Source: Catenulispora sp. EB89 (GTDB lineage: Bacteria; Actinomycetota; Actinomycetes; Streptomycetales; Catenulisporaceae). Taken from it: a stretch of DNA of 64,000 bases. The translations under genes and the position numbers were made by a program. Of this stretch, positions 33,485-41,947 are shown in pieces; position 1 is the stretch's first letter, and every line of letters starts with the position of its first letter. The stretch lies in the NCBI RefSeq assembly GCF_041261445.1, contig NZ_JBGCCU010000020.1:62001-126000 (forward strand). The letters run 5' to 3'. Below the pieces are notes generated by a model. That model was not told the DNA's origin. It did no database searches and was given only the letters and a program-made list of their open reading frames with translations.

Positions 33485-34558
33485 GTGTCGATCACCGTCC
33501 CCGCAGTTCCCCCGTCGGGGGACGCCGCGGCCGTGCCCCCTCCCTCAGGGGCCGCCGGCGTCCGGCGGCGCGGGCCCGTCATCCCTGTGCGGTATGCCGC
33601 GGGCCGCGTCGCCGGCGCGCTGGTGAGCATGCTGGCCGTCGTGGTCACCGGCTTCTTCCTGTTCCGGGTGGTGCCCGGCGACCCGGTCCGGGCCCTGACC
33701 CGCGGCCGGGCGGTCGACGCCGCGCAGCTGGCGGCGCTGCGGCACCAGTTCGGGATCGACAAGCCGCTGATCGCACAGTTCGGCGACTACACCGCGCGGA
33801 TCGCCCGGGGCGACCTGGGCACGTCGTACCAGTACAAGACGTCGGTCAGCAGCCTGATCGGCAGCCACGTGTGGGCCACGGTCTACCTGGTCGGCACCGC
33901 GACGCTGATCGCGGCGTTCCTGGGGCTGCGCATCGGCGTGCGCTCGGCGTGGAAGCACGGCGGCCGCGCGGACCGCGCGAACACCGCCGTCGCGCTGGTG
34001 CTGTGGTCGATGCCGACGTTCTGGCTCGCGCTGATCCTGATCGTGGTGTTCGGCGTCGGCTTCGGCCCGATCCCGGGCCTGTTCCCGACCGGGGGCATGA
34101 GCTCGCCGAACGTGCACGGCTTGTTCCCTGTCGTATGGGACCACTTCCGGCACCTGGTGCTGCCCTGCGTGACACTCGTCGCGGTGCTCTACGCGCAGTA
34201 CCTGCTGACCATGCGCGCCACGCTGCTGGAGGAGATCGGCGCCGACTACCTCACCACGGCGCGCGCCAAGGGCCTGCGGGAGGACGACGTGCGGCGCAAG
34301 CACGCCGTGCCGAACGCGATGCTGCCGGCGGTCACGCTGGTGTTCCTGAACCTGGGGACCGCGGTGTCCGGCTCGATCCTGGCCGAGACCATCTTCTCCT
34401 GGCCGGGCCTGGGCTCGCTGTTCTACGAGGCGCTGACCGTGCCGGACCAGCCGTTGCTGGAGGGGCTGTTCATTTTCTTCGCGGCGGCGGTGATCGTGAT
34501 GAACCTGCTGGCCGAGCTGCTGATCCCGATCCTCGACCCGAGAGTGCGCACCTCGTGA
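33485..34558 (+). CDS. ABC transporter permease (DppB-type)
   Basis: This 357-residue inner-membrane permease of the oligopeptide transporter class has a TM helix after a Pro-rich cytosolic start, the periplasmic FRVVPGDPVRALTRGR segment, and the EAA-like loop YLTTARAKGLREDDVRRKHAVPNAM (about 255-279) that contacts the ATPases. It follows the binding protein by six bases and overlaps the next permease by four bases (GTGA). Substrate is shared with the operon. Confidence 0.93.
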   Translation: MSITVPAVPPSGDAAAVPPPSGAAGVRRRGPVIPVRYAAGRVAGALVSMLAVVVTGFFLFRVVPGDPVRALTRGRAVDAAQLAALRHQFGIDKPLIAQFGDYTARIARGDLGTSYQYKTSVSSLIGSHVWATVYLVGTATLIAAFLGLRIGVRSAWKHGGRADRANTAVALVLWSMPTFWLALILIVVFGVGFGPIPGLFPTGGMSSPNVHGLFPVVWDHFRHLVLPCVTLVAVLYAQYLLTMRATLLEEIGADYLTTARAKGLREDDVRRKHAVPNAMLPAVTLVFLNLGTAVSGSILAETIFSWPGLGSLFYEALTVPDQPLLEGLFIFFAAAVIVMNLLAELLIPILDPRVRTS

Positions 34559-35394
34559 TCACCGACTTCCGTCACCGGCGCGCCGGCATGGCCGGGCTGG
34601 GCTTCCTGGCGCTGACCGCCTTGGCCGCGCTGGCAGCTCCCTTGTTCATTTCTTCCAAGGACCTCTCGGCGGTGTTCGCGCCGGGGATGCCGCGGCAGGC
34701 CCCGTCGGGGCGGTTCCTGCTCGGCACCGACGCCTACGGCCGCTCGATGGTCGCCGTGACCATCTGGGGCGCGCGGATCTCGCTGACCGTGGGATTGCTG
34801 GCCACGCTGTTGGCGGTCGGGATCGGGGCCCTGGTCGGCGTCGCGGCCGGGCATTTCGGCGGCTGGGTGGACACGGTGCTGATGCGGGTCACCGACTGGT
34901 TCCTGGTGCTGCCGGTGCTGGTGCTGGCCACGGCGCTGGCGTCGGTGCTGACACCGGGGGTGAGCACGGTGGTGATCGCGATCGGCGTGACGGCGTGGCC
35001 GACGACGGCGCGCGTGGTGCGGGCCCAGACGCTGTCGGTGGAGTCGCGGCCGTACATCGAACGGGCCAGGGCGCTCGGCGGCGGGCACTGGCACGTGATG
35101 CGGCGGCACATCCTGCCGAACGTCATGCCCCTGATGCTGGCCCAGGCCACGCTGACGGTGTCGGCGGCGATCCTGACCGAGGCGACGCTGGCGTTCCTGG
35201 GGCTGAGCGATCCCACGAAGGTCTCCTGGGGCACGACGTTGCAGCTGGCGCGGGCGGTCGGGGCGGTCAGCGCCGGGGACTGGTGGATCCTGCTGCCGCC
35301 GGGCGCCGCGATCGTCGCGGTGGCGCTGGCTTTCACGCTGGTCGGGCGGGCACTGGAGCAGGTGCTGAACCCGCGGCTTCAGGAGCGGATGTGA
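34555..35394 (+). CDS. ABC transporter permease (DppC-type)
   Basis: The 279-residue second permease starts at the GTG overlapping the DppB-type stop. It has the usual FLLGTDAYGRSMVAVTIWGARISL region after TM1 and the EAA loop IERARALGGGHWHVMRRHILPN (about 162-183). About six TM helices are visible. It forms the translocation pore with the 33485 product. Length is normal. Confidence 0.93.
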   Translation: MITDFRHRRAGMAGLGFLALTALAALAAPLFISSKDLSAVFAPGMPRQAPSGRFLLGTDAYGRSMVAVTIWGARISLTVGLLATLLAVGIGALVGVAAGHFGGWVDTVLMRVTDWFLVLPVLVLATALASVLTPGVSTVVIAIGVTAWPTTARVVRAQTLSVESRPYIERARALGGGHWHVMRRHILPNVMPLMLAQATLTVSAAILTEATLAFLGLSDPTKVSWGTTLQLARAVGAVSAGDWWILLPPGAAIVAVALAFTLVGRALEQVLNPRLQERM

Positions 35395-36494
35395 ACGAGG
35401 ATGTGAACGAGGCAGCCCGGAATGATGCCGGCGACACGCTCGGCGATGGTGCCCTTCGCAACGGTGCCCTCGGCGATGCATCGGGCCACGGCGCCCTCGG
35501 CGATGCGGCGCCGGGCCACGACGTCCTCAGGTTGGAAGACCTGCGCGTCTCCTACAAAACGGCGGCCGGACCGGTCTCGGCGGTGCGCGGCGTGGACCTC
35601 GCACTCCCCGTCGGCGGCCGCCTGGGGCTGGCCGGCGAGTCCGGTTGCGGCAAGTCGACGCTGGCCGGCGCGGTCCTGCGGCTGCTGCCGAAGTCGGCGG
35701 ACGTCTCGGGGCGGATCCTGCTGGACGGCGCGGACGTGCAGACCATGACCTGGGGCCGACTGCGGGCCGTGCGCTGGGCCGAGGCCTCGATCGTGTTCCA
35801 GGGCGCGATGCACTCGCTGAACCCGGTGCGGCGCGTCGGCGACCAGATCGCCGAGCCGATCCTGCTGCACGATCGCGGCGTCGGCCGCGCCGCCGCCGAC
35901 CGTCGGGTGGCGACGCTGCTGGACCAGGTGGGGCTGGTGGCGGCGCGTGCGTCGGCATATCCGCACGAGCTGTCCGGCGGGCAGCGGCAGCGGGTGATGA
36001 TCGCGATGGCGCTGGCGTGCGCGCCGCGGCTGATCGTGGCCGACGAGCCGACCACGGCGCTGGACGTGATGATCCAGGCGCAGATCCTGCGGCTGATCGG
36101 CGAGCTGGTGGCCGAGCACGGCATCAGCCTGCTGATGATCAGCCACGATCTGGCGGTGCTGGCCGAGCACTGCGACCGGCTGGCGGTGATGTACGCGGGA
36201 CGCATCACCGAGGAAGGCCCGGCCCGCGAGGTCTTCGCCGATGCGCGGCATCCGTACGGCCGCGCGCTGGCCGGGGCGTTCCCGCGCATCGGCGACGCGG
36301 CTTCGCGGCGCGGGCCGCGCGGGCTGCCCGGCGATCCACCGGATCCGGCGCGGCTGCCGGAGGGGTGTGCGTTCGCGCCGCGCTGCGCGTTCGCCGCTGA
36401 GGAGTGCCGGGTGGCCGAGCCGGCGTTGGCGGCTGCTGGGGATGGGCGGACGGCGGCGTGCGTGCGGATGGACGTTGTGCGGGAGGCGTTGTGA
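35391..36494 (+). CDS. ABC transporter ATP-binding protein (DppD-type)
   Basis: This 367-residue ATPase has Walker A GESGCGKST (about 83-91), the signature LSGGQRQRV, Walker B LIVADEPTTALD and the C-terminal oligopeptide/dipeptide domain with FAPRC. GTG 35391 overlaps the previous stop; GTG 35403 is an alternative. The first 45 residues are an unusual Gly/Asp/Ala low-complexity stretch (repeats of GALGDA) not expected in the family. It energises peptide or sugar-peptide import with the DppF-type partner. Confidence 0.93.
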   Translation: MNEDVNEAARNDAGDTLGDGALRNGALGDASGHGALGDAAPGHDVLRLEDLRVSYKTAAGPVSAVRGVDLALPVGGRLGLAGESGCGKSTLAGAVLRLLPKSADVSGRILLDGADVQTMTWGRLRAVRWAEASIVFQGAMHSLNPVRRVGDQIAEPILLHDRGVGRAAADRRVATLLDQVGLVAARASAYPHELSGGQRQRVMIAMALACAPRLIVADEPTTALDVMIQAQILRLIGELVAEHGISLLMISHDLAVLAEHCDRLAVMYAGRITEEGPAREVFADARHPYGRALAGAFPRIGDAASRRGPRGLPGDPPDPARLPEGCAFAPRCAFAAEECRVAEPALAAAGDGRTAACVRMDVVREAL

Positions 36495-37492
36495 GTACGG
36501 AGATAGTTGCGGCGCCGGTGTTATCTGTCCGCGAGCTCTCCGTCAGCTACCGGGCCCGCAATGGTCGCGGCCGCGCTCGCGCCGTCGACGGCGTCGATCT
36601 CGACATCGCTCCCGGCGAGATCGTGGCCCTGGTCGGCGAATCCGGCTGCGGCAAGTCGACCCTGGCGCGTGCACTGACCGGTCTCGTCGTGCCTACTGCC
36701 GGGCAGGTTCTTCGTAGCGGCGTGCCGGTGTCCTATAGATCGCGCGCGTTGAAGGCCTATCGGCGGGGCGTGCAGTTGGTGCTCCAGGACCCGACCGGCG
36801 CCCTCAACCCGCGCCGCACCGTCTACGAGGCCGTCGCCGAAGGCCTGCGCATCCACGGCAAGTCCGCCCTCGGTGGCTTCCCCGACGAGAAGGCCAAGGT
36901 CGCCGACGCCCTGTCCCGCGCGGGCCTGCGTCCTCCCGAACGCTTCTTCGGCCTGCATCCCCATCAGCTGTCCGGCGGACAACGCCAGCGAGTCGTGATC
37001 GCCGGGGCGCTCGTGCTCGATCCGCAGGTTCTCGTCGCCGACGAGCCGGTGGCCTCGCTGGACGCGTCGGTGCGTGGCGAGATCCTGAAGCTGCTGCTCG
37101 ACCTGCGGGCGGGCGCCAGGCTGTCGGCGCTGGTCGTCACGCACGATCTCGGGCTGGCGTGGAACATCGCCGACCGGGTCGCGGTGATGTATCTGGGGCG
37201 GATCGTGGAGACCGGGACCGTGGAGGAGGTGCTCACCGCGCCGCGGCATCCTTATACGAGGGCGCTGCTGTCGGTCGTGGCCGAGTCCGGCGCGGAGCCG
37301 GTGATCCTGACCGGCGAGACCCCGGATTCCGCGGCGATTCCCGCCGGTTGCCGCTTTCATCCGCGGTGTCCGCTTGTCGCCTCCGGCGAGGCGGAGCGGC
37401 TCGGGGTGGCGGGGCGGTGTCTGACGGTCGACCCGGAGCCGCTGCCCGCCTCCGGGCGGCATGCCGCGTGCCACGCCACCGGGGTTCCGTAA
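36491..37492 (+). CDS. ABC transporter ATP-binding protein (DppF-type)
   Basis: This 333-residue ATPase has Walker A GESGCGKST (about 51-59), the signature LSGGQRQRV, Walker B VLVADEPVASLD and the C-terminal RFHPRCPL motif of the oligopeptide transporter ATPases. It starts at a GTG overlapping the preceding TGA, so the four transporter genes are translationally coupled. A gap of about 100 bp with a strong ribosome binding site follows before the kinase gene. Confidence 0.93.
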   Translation: MSTEIVAAPVLSVRELSVSYRARNGRGRARAVDGVDLDIAPGEIVALVGESGCGKSTLARALTGLVVPTAGQVLRSGVPVSYRSRALKAYRRGVQLVLQDPTGALNPRRTVYEAVAEGLRIHGKSALGGFPDEKAKVADALSRAGLRPPERFFGLHPHQLSGGQRQRVVIAGALVLDPQVLVADEPVASLDASVRGEILKLLLDLRAGARLSALVVTHDLGLAWNIADRVAVMYLGRIVETGTVEEVLTAPRHPYTRALLSVVAESGAEPVILTGETPDSAAIPAGCRFHPRCPLVASGEAERLGVAGRCLTVDPEPLPASGRHAACHATGVP

Positions 37493-37596
37493 CCGGTCCC
37501 GGACCTGGCCTGAACCGTTCCTAGGCCCGGTCCGGCATGCCAGACTGTGTCAGGCACCGACCACCACCGGGACTTTCGTCCATGCCAGGAGGACTC

Positions 37597-38670
37597 ATGC
37601 CGTCCGCTTCGCCCGCCGCCTCGGCACCGACTCCGGCCGCAACGTCCGCCCCGGCGGGCCGGGAGCGCACCCGGACCGGGGTCGTGCTGGGCGTGGAGGC
37701 CGGGTCGACGCTGGTGGAGGCCGTGGTCGCGACGGTCGAGGGCGAGGTCATCGGCCGCGGGCGCACGGGGCTGGCGAACCCGACGGCGCTGCCCATCCCG
37801 AACGTCGTGGCGCACCTGAGCGACGCGGTCGGCCAGGCGCTGGGCACGGTGGCCCCGGCGTCGGTGGCCGGCGTCGTGGTCGGCGCGGCCGGCATCCTGC
37901 GCTACTCCCGCGGCTCCAGCGCCGAGGCACTGGCCAAGACCTGGGTCGACGCCGGCCTGACCTGCCCGGTCCTGGTGGTCGCCGACGCGGTGACGGCCTT
38001 CGCCGCCGGCACCCCCCGCCCCAGCGGCTCGGTCCTGATAGCCGGCGTCGGCTCGATAGCCGCCCGCGTCGAGGGCGAGGAGGTCACCGCCCGCATCGAC
38101 GGCAACGGCTGGCTGGTCGGCGACGACGGCTCCGGCTTCTGGATCGGAAGGCAGGCGGTCCGCGCGGTCTTCGCAGCCCTCGACGGCCGCGGCGAACCAA
38201 CCCTCCTGGCCTCGGCCGTCCTCGGCACGGTGACCGGCGACGACGCAGCCCCGCAGTCCACCGAGGAACAGATCGCCGCCCTCCGCGACGCGGTGTACGA
38301 CGGCCCCCCGATCGCCCTGGCAGCACTGGCGCCGCTGGTATCCGCGGCGGCCACAGCCGGCGACCGCGTGGCGCAGCGCATCGTCGACCGCGCGGTCAGC
38401 CACCTGATGGCCACCGCCACCGCCCTAACCACCGACGACCCCGACGAACCCCTGGTCCTGGCCGGCTCCCTCCTGACCGCCCCCGGCCCGATCGGCGCCG
38501 AAGTCCAACGCCGCCTCGCCGAACACCACGGCGGAACACCCCTGTTCGCCGCCCCGGGCGCAGTCGGCGCGGCCTGGCTCGCGGCGCGGGTGCTGGACCC
38601 GGGGATCGACGCCGGGGTGCACGCGCGGCTGGCTGCTGGGGCGGTGGCCGGGGCGGGAGCGGTGGAGTAG
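37597..38670 (+). CDS. BadF/BcrA-type amino-sugar kinase (GlcNAc/MurNAc kinase-like)
   Basis: This 357-residue ASKHA-fold kinase has the phosphate-1 motif GVEAGSTLVEAVVATVEG, an adenosine/phosphate-2 region (GSVLIAGVGSIAARVEG), the glycine-rich DDGSGFWIGRQAV and the C-terminal LVLAGSLL. The family includes N-acetylglucosamine kinases and the dual MurNAc/GlcNAc kinase MurK. It should phosphorylate an imported amino sugar in the cytoplasm. ATG 37597 is chosen because GGAGGA lies 4 bases before it. Placement after the Dpp-type transporter and opposite a DeoR regulator suggests salvage of cell-wall or chitin sugars. Confidence 0.85.
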   Translation: MPSASPAASAPTPAATSAPAGRERTRTGVVLGVEAGSTLVEAVVATVEGEVIGRGRTGLANPTALPIPNVVAHLSDAVGQALGTVAPASVAGVVVGAAGILRYSRGSSAEALAKTWVDAGLTCPVLVVADAVTAFAAGTPRPSGSVLIAGVGSIAARVEGEEVTARIDGNGWLVGDDGSGFWIGRQAVRAVFAALDGRGEPTLLASAVLGTVTGDDAAPQSTEEQIAALRDAVYDGPPIALAALAPLVSAAATAGDRVAQRIVDRAVSHLMATATALTTDDPDEPLVLAGSLLTAPGPIGAEVQRRLAEHHGGTPLFAAPGAVGAAWLAARVLDPGIDAGVHARLAAGAVAGAGAVE

Positions 38671-38820
38671 GGCTGCTGGCTGGGGGGATTGGCGGGCGCC
38701 GGCCAGATTTGCCCGCGCGGACCAGTTTTCCGGTGCGGACCAGGTTTTCCGGTGCTGAGGAATCAGCCAGCGCGCGGGATTGGCCGGTGCCGGGCAACCT
38801 TCGACCGGAGCCGGCGGCTC

Positions 38821-39070
38821 GGCTGGCGCGGGCCGGATTGGCTGGCGCGGGCCGGATTGGCTGGCGCGGGCCGGATTGGCTGGCGCGGGCCGGATTGGCT
38901 CGGCTGGCGCGGCTCGGCTTGCCCGGCCCGGCTCGGCTCGGCTTGCCCGGCCCGGCTCGGCTTGCCCGGCCCGGATTGGCTGGCCCGGCCCGGATTGGCT
39001 GGCGCGGCCCGGATTGGCTGGCGCGGCCCGGATTGGCTGGCGCGGCCCGGATTGGCTGGCGCGGGCCGGA
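38821..39070 (+). repeat. 19-bp tandem repeat field (ggctggcgcgggccggatt)
   Basis: Four identical 19-bp units open the array (38821-38896). A diverged central stretch of ggctcggcttgcccggccc variants follows, then further units reading ggctggcgcggcccggatt, ending with the original type. This mosaic of unit types looks like unequal crossover with partial homogenisation. Confidence 0.9.
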
Positions 39071-39077
39071 TCCAGTG

Positions 39078-39152
39078 GCGGTGTGGCCGTCCGGCTGTGT
39101 GGCCGTGTCGCCGTGTGGCCGTGTGGCCGTCTGGCCGTCTGGCCGTCTGGCA
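39078..39152 (+). repeat. About 10-bp tandem repeats (gtgtggccgt / ctggccgtct)
   Basis: Short direct repeats follow directly after the 19-bp field, mixing gtgtggccgt, cgtgtggccg and tctggccg units. Non-coding. Confidence 0.8.
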
Positions 39153-39599
39153 CACATCACCGTTCGGCGGCGCCCGAGTGAGTCCATCGGCCGACCAAAA
39201 TCAGGCATCGTGTGCTGATGCGGTAAAGCGCGCTCGATATGGCGCCAAGCCCGGCCCCGGCGTCTCAAGGCCCTGCGCCGCCTGCCGCCGAGCCGCCTGA
39301 CCTGGCCGTCTCCACCCCCTGTTGCGCCGCCATTTGCTCGGTGCGGACCGTCCTGTGCCAAGAATCCACATCAACCCAGACGCCCGGTTTTGCCCGTCCG
39401 CCGCCCGCGCCTGCCGCGCCGCTCTTCCCCGCCACCTGCCTGACCAGCGGGCCGGAGCGGGAGCGTGGCAGATTGCCGGAGGCTCGTCAAGACTCTGCGA
39501 TGGCGTTGAGTTGTGGTGCCCACTCTGGCAAGATCCCACATAACGCCACAGCGGCACACCCGGTGGCCGGCGGCGTCCGATCGGGAGGTGGCGGCATCC

Positions 39600-40994
39600 A
39601 TGGCGGACCGGTGCGTGGTGGGGCTCGATGTCGGGGGCTCGCATTCGCGGGCCGTGCTCGCCACCGTCGACGGCCGCACGCTGGGTACCGGGCGGGCCGG
39701 GGGCGGGAACCCGACCGTGCTGGGGGCGGGGGCCGCCATCGCGAACATCGTCGCGGCGTTGCGGGCGGCGCTCGGCGACGTGCCGGGCGAGCGGGTCGAG
39801 GCGTGCGTCGTAGGGCTGGCCGGTGTCAGTACCCTGCTGGCCGATCCGAAGGCGCCGCACGTGCTGGCGCAGGCCTGGGCCGACGCCGGTCTGACCTGCG
39901 CGGTGCGGGTGGTCTCGGACGTGACCGTGGCCTTCGCCGCCGGCACCGCCGCGCCCGACGGCACGCTGCTGGTCTCCGGCACCGGCGCCGTCGCCGCCCG
40001 CATGCGGGACCGCCTCCCCGTCCAGTTCCGCGACGGCTACGGCTGGCTGCTCGGCGACGAGGGTTCCGGCTTCTGGATCGGACGCCAGGCCGCGCGCGCC
40101 GCCCTCGCCGCCGCCGACGGACGCCGGCCGATGGCCGAGCTCGCGACCTCGGTGCTGGCCCGTTTGATCGATGGGGAGCACGGCGACCGGAACGATCACG
40201 ACGGTCCCGCGTCGGGCACTCCGGGCGGCGCCGTTGATGCCGTTGACCTGGCTACCAGTACTACCGCTAGTCGTAGCTCCAGCCCTGATTCACGAGCCAG
40301 CGCAACGGGATCCCTGAGCGTCGGCGCTCCGGCCCCGGCGGCCCTCGCCGCCGCGAACAAGCTCGCCGCCCCGGCCGGCGCGACCACCGCGAACACCGCC
40401 ACCGCAGCCGCAGCCGCAGCCCCAGCCACCACCGCCGCCGCCGCAGCCGCCGCAGCCCCAGCCACCACCGCAGCCACCACCCCACCCAACCCGCCCGCCG
40501 CGCACCCGTCAGCCCCCGTTCGTCCCCCCGCCACCGCCCCGCTCCCCCTCGCGGCCAGCATCGGCGAAGGCTTCACCCGGCACGGCCGCCGCCGGGCGGC
40601 CGAGCTGGTCCGGGCCGTCACGGCGCAGCCGACGGTGGCGCTGGCCCGGCTCGCCCCGCTGGTGATGGCCGCGTACGAACTCGGCGACCCGGCGGCGGTG
40701 CGCATCGTCGCGCAGGCCGCCGAGGCGCTGGTGGACAGCCTGGCCGGGGTCCGGCCGGCGCCCGGGGAGCCGGTGGTGCTGGGCGGTTCGGTCCTGGTCA
40801 GCCGCTCGCCGGTGTTCGACGCGGTGGCCGCGGCGATCGGCCGGCGCTGGCCGGACTCGCCGGTCGCGCTGGCCGCCGACGGCGCCGCCGGGGCGACCTG
40901 GCTGGCCGCGCGGCAGGTGGTGGGGGCCGGCGCGGCGGCGGCCGGACACGCCGCGTTCGTCCGCGCGGACAATCAGTTCGCAGAATTCTCATAA
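39600..40994 (+). CDS. BadF/BcrA-type amino-sugar kinase with a large Ala/Pro/Thr insert
   Basis: This 464-residue paralogue of the kinase at 37597 has motifs GLDVGGSHSRAVLATVDG, GTLLVSGTGAVAARM, GDEGSGFWIGRQAARAAL and VVLGGSVL. Relative to the 357-residue paralogue it carries roughly 125 extra residues (about 195-320) between the two lobes. They consist of Ser/Thr, poly-Ala and Pro segments, with a duplicated 20-odd-bp unit around 40400-40475. The catalytic blocks on both sides are intact, so it is probably active. ATG 39600 follows GGGAGGTG. The TAA stop adjoins the GH25 promoter. Confidence 0.85.
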   Translation: MADRCVVGLDVGGSHSRAVLATVDGRTLGTGRAGGGNPTVLGAGAAIANIVAALRAALGDVPGERVEACVVGLAGVSTLLADPKAPHVLAQAWADAGLTCAVRVVSDVTVAFAAGTAAPDGTLLVSGTGAVAARMRDRLPVQFRDGYGWLLGDEGSGFWIGRQAARAALAAADGRRPMAELATSVLARLIDGEHGDRNDHDGPASGTPGGAVDAVDLATSTTASRSSSPDSRASATGSLSVGAPAPAALAAANKLAAPAGATTANTATAAAAAAPATTAAAAAAAAPATTAATTPPNPPAAHPSAPVRPPATAPLPLAASIGEGFTRHGRRRAAELVRAVTAQPTVALARLAPLVMAAYELGDPAAVRIVAQAAEALVDSLAGVRPAPGEPVVLGGSVLVSRSPVFDAVAAAIGRRWPDSPVALAADGAAGATWLAARQVVGAGAAAAGHAAFVRADNQFAEFS

Positions 40995-41029
40995 ACAGTC
41001 GTTGACTGTTGTTGTTTTCCCGCTACATT
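40994..41029 (+). promoter_or_regulatory. Promoter and inverted repeat of the GH25 genes
   Basis: TTGACT (41002-41007) and TACATT (41024-41029) are 16 bp apart, a good housekeeping-type promoter. AACAGTC-GTT-GACTGTT (40994-41010) is a perfect inverted repeat over the -35 box and could be a repressor site. Confidence 0.65.
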
Positions 41030-41178
41030 GGCTGATGCCGACGGCGGCGGACACCGATCCGAAGCAGCACACTGTCAGCGTCTCGCCGGCGGCGGCGCAG
41101 GACGGGGGCGTGTTCGGGCCCAGCGCCTCCTGTCCACGTCGTGGTTCCACCATCAGGTCTCACCCACAGGAGAGCTCA

Positions 41179-41934
41179 ATGGTCAAGATCTCGTCGTCCG
41201 GCCCCCGGCACAGCACCCCGCGCACCCGCCGCCGCGTCCTCACCGCGCTCGCGGTCGGCGCCCTGGCCGGCACCGCCGCGCTGGTGCCGTCCCTGGCCCA
41301 GGCCTCAGGCAACCCCATCGGCGACGACGTGTCCTCGCACCAGGGCAACGTGAACTGGTCGGCGACCAAGGCCGCCGGCGCCTCGTTCTCGTACTCGAAG
41401 GCCACCGAGGGCACCTACTACACCAACCCGTACTTCGCCCAGCAGTACAACGGCGCCTACAGCGCCGGCCTGATCCGCGGCGCCTACCACTTCGCGATCC
41501 CGAACGGCGGCAGCGGCGCCTCCCAGGCCGACTACTTCGTCGCGCACGGCGGCGGCTGGTCCGCCGACGGCAAGACCCTGCCGGGCGCGCTGGACATCGA
41601 GTACAACCCCTACGGCGCCGAGTGCTACGGCCTGAGCCAGGGCTCGATGGTCAGCTGGGTCGCCTCGTTCGTCAACGAGTACCACGCCAAGACCAGCCGC
41701 TGGGCCGTCATCTACACCACCACCGACTGGTGGAAGACCTGCACCGGCAACTACGGCGGCTTCGCCGCCAACGACCCGCTGTGGGTCGCCAACTACGGCG
41801 GCACCGCCACCCCGCTGCCGAACGGCTGGGGCTTCTACACCTTCTGGCAGTACGCGGACTCCGGCTCCATGGCCGGCGACCAGGACACCTTCAACGGCGC
41901 CTACAGCCGCCTGCAAGCCCTGGCCCTCGGCTAA
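41179..41934 (+). CDS. Secreted GH25 lysozyme (muramidase)
   Basis: The 251-residue precursor has a twin-Arg-like start (RTRRRVLTALAVGAL) and a cleavage site near AQASG. The GH25 barrel shows GDDVSSHQG (Asp50), SKATEGTYYTN, GLIRGAYHFA and GALDIEYNP with catalytic Asp138/Glu140, as in cellosyl-type muramidases. It cuts MurNAc-GlcNAc linkages in peptidoglycan. ATG 41179 follows AGGAGAG. The following gene is a second GH25, 13 bp on, so the pair is a tandem duplication under one promoter. Confidence 0.93.
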   Translation: MVKISSSGPRHSTPRTRRRVLTALAVGALAGTAALVPSLAQASGNPIGDDVSSHQGNVNWSATKAAGASFSYSKATEGTYYTNPYFAQQYNGAYSAGLIRGAYHFAIPNGGSGASQADYFVAHGGGWSADGKTLPGALDIEYNPYGAECYGLSQGSMVSWVASFVNEYHAKTSRWAVIYTTTDWWKTCTGNYGGFAANDPLWVANYGGTATPLPNGWGFYTFWQYADSGSMAGDQDTFNGAYSRLQALALG

Positions 41935-41947
41935 GACGGAGCTGACG

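Larger units (their letters stand above)
38671..39599. other. Long non-coding gap with two tandem-repeat fields
   Basis: No gene is credible in these 929 bp. They contain a 19-bp repeat field (38821-39070) and a roughly 10-bp field (39078-39152). Apparent ORFs on both strands arise because the repeats lack stops. The last 100 bp before the next kinase hold a GGGAGGTG ribosome binding site (39582-39589) but no clear promoter. Confidence 0.75.

Noticed and set aside
38821-39070. CRISPR array
   Set aside because: Units are contiguous with no unique spacers and no cas genes nearby.
38396-39361. Open frames on both strands through the 19-bp repeat field (RAGPAGAG-like repeat proteins)
   Set aside because: The openness follows from stop-free repeats; no start with a ribosome binding site and no conserved flank.
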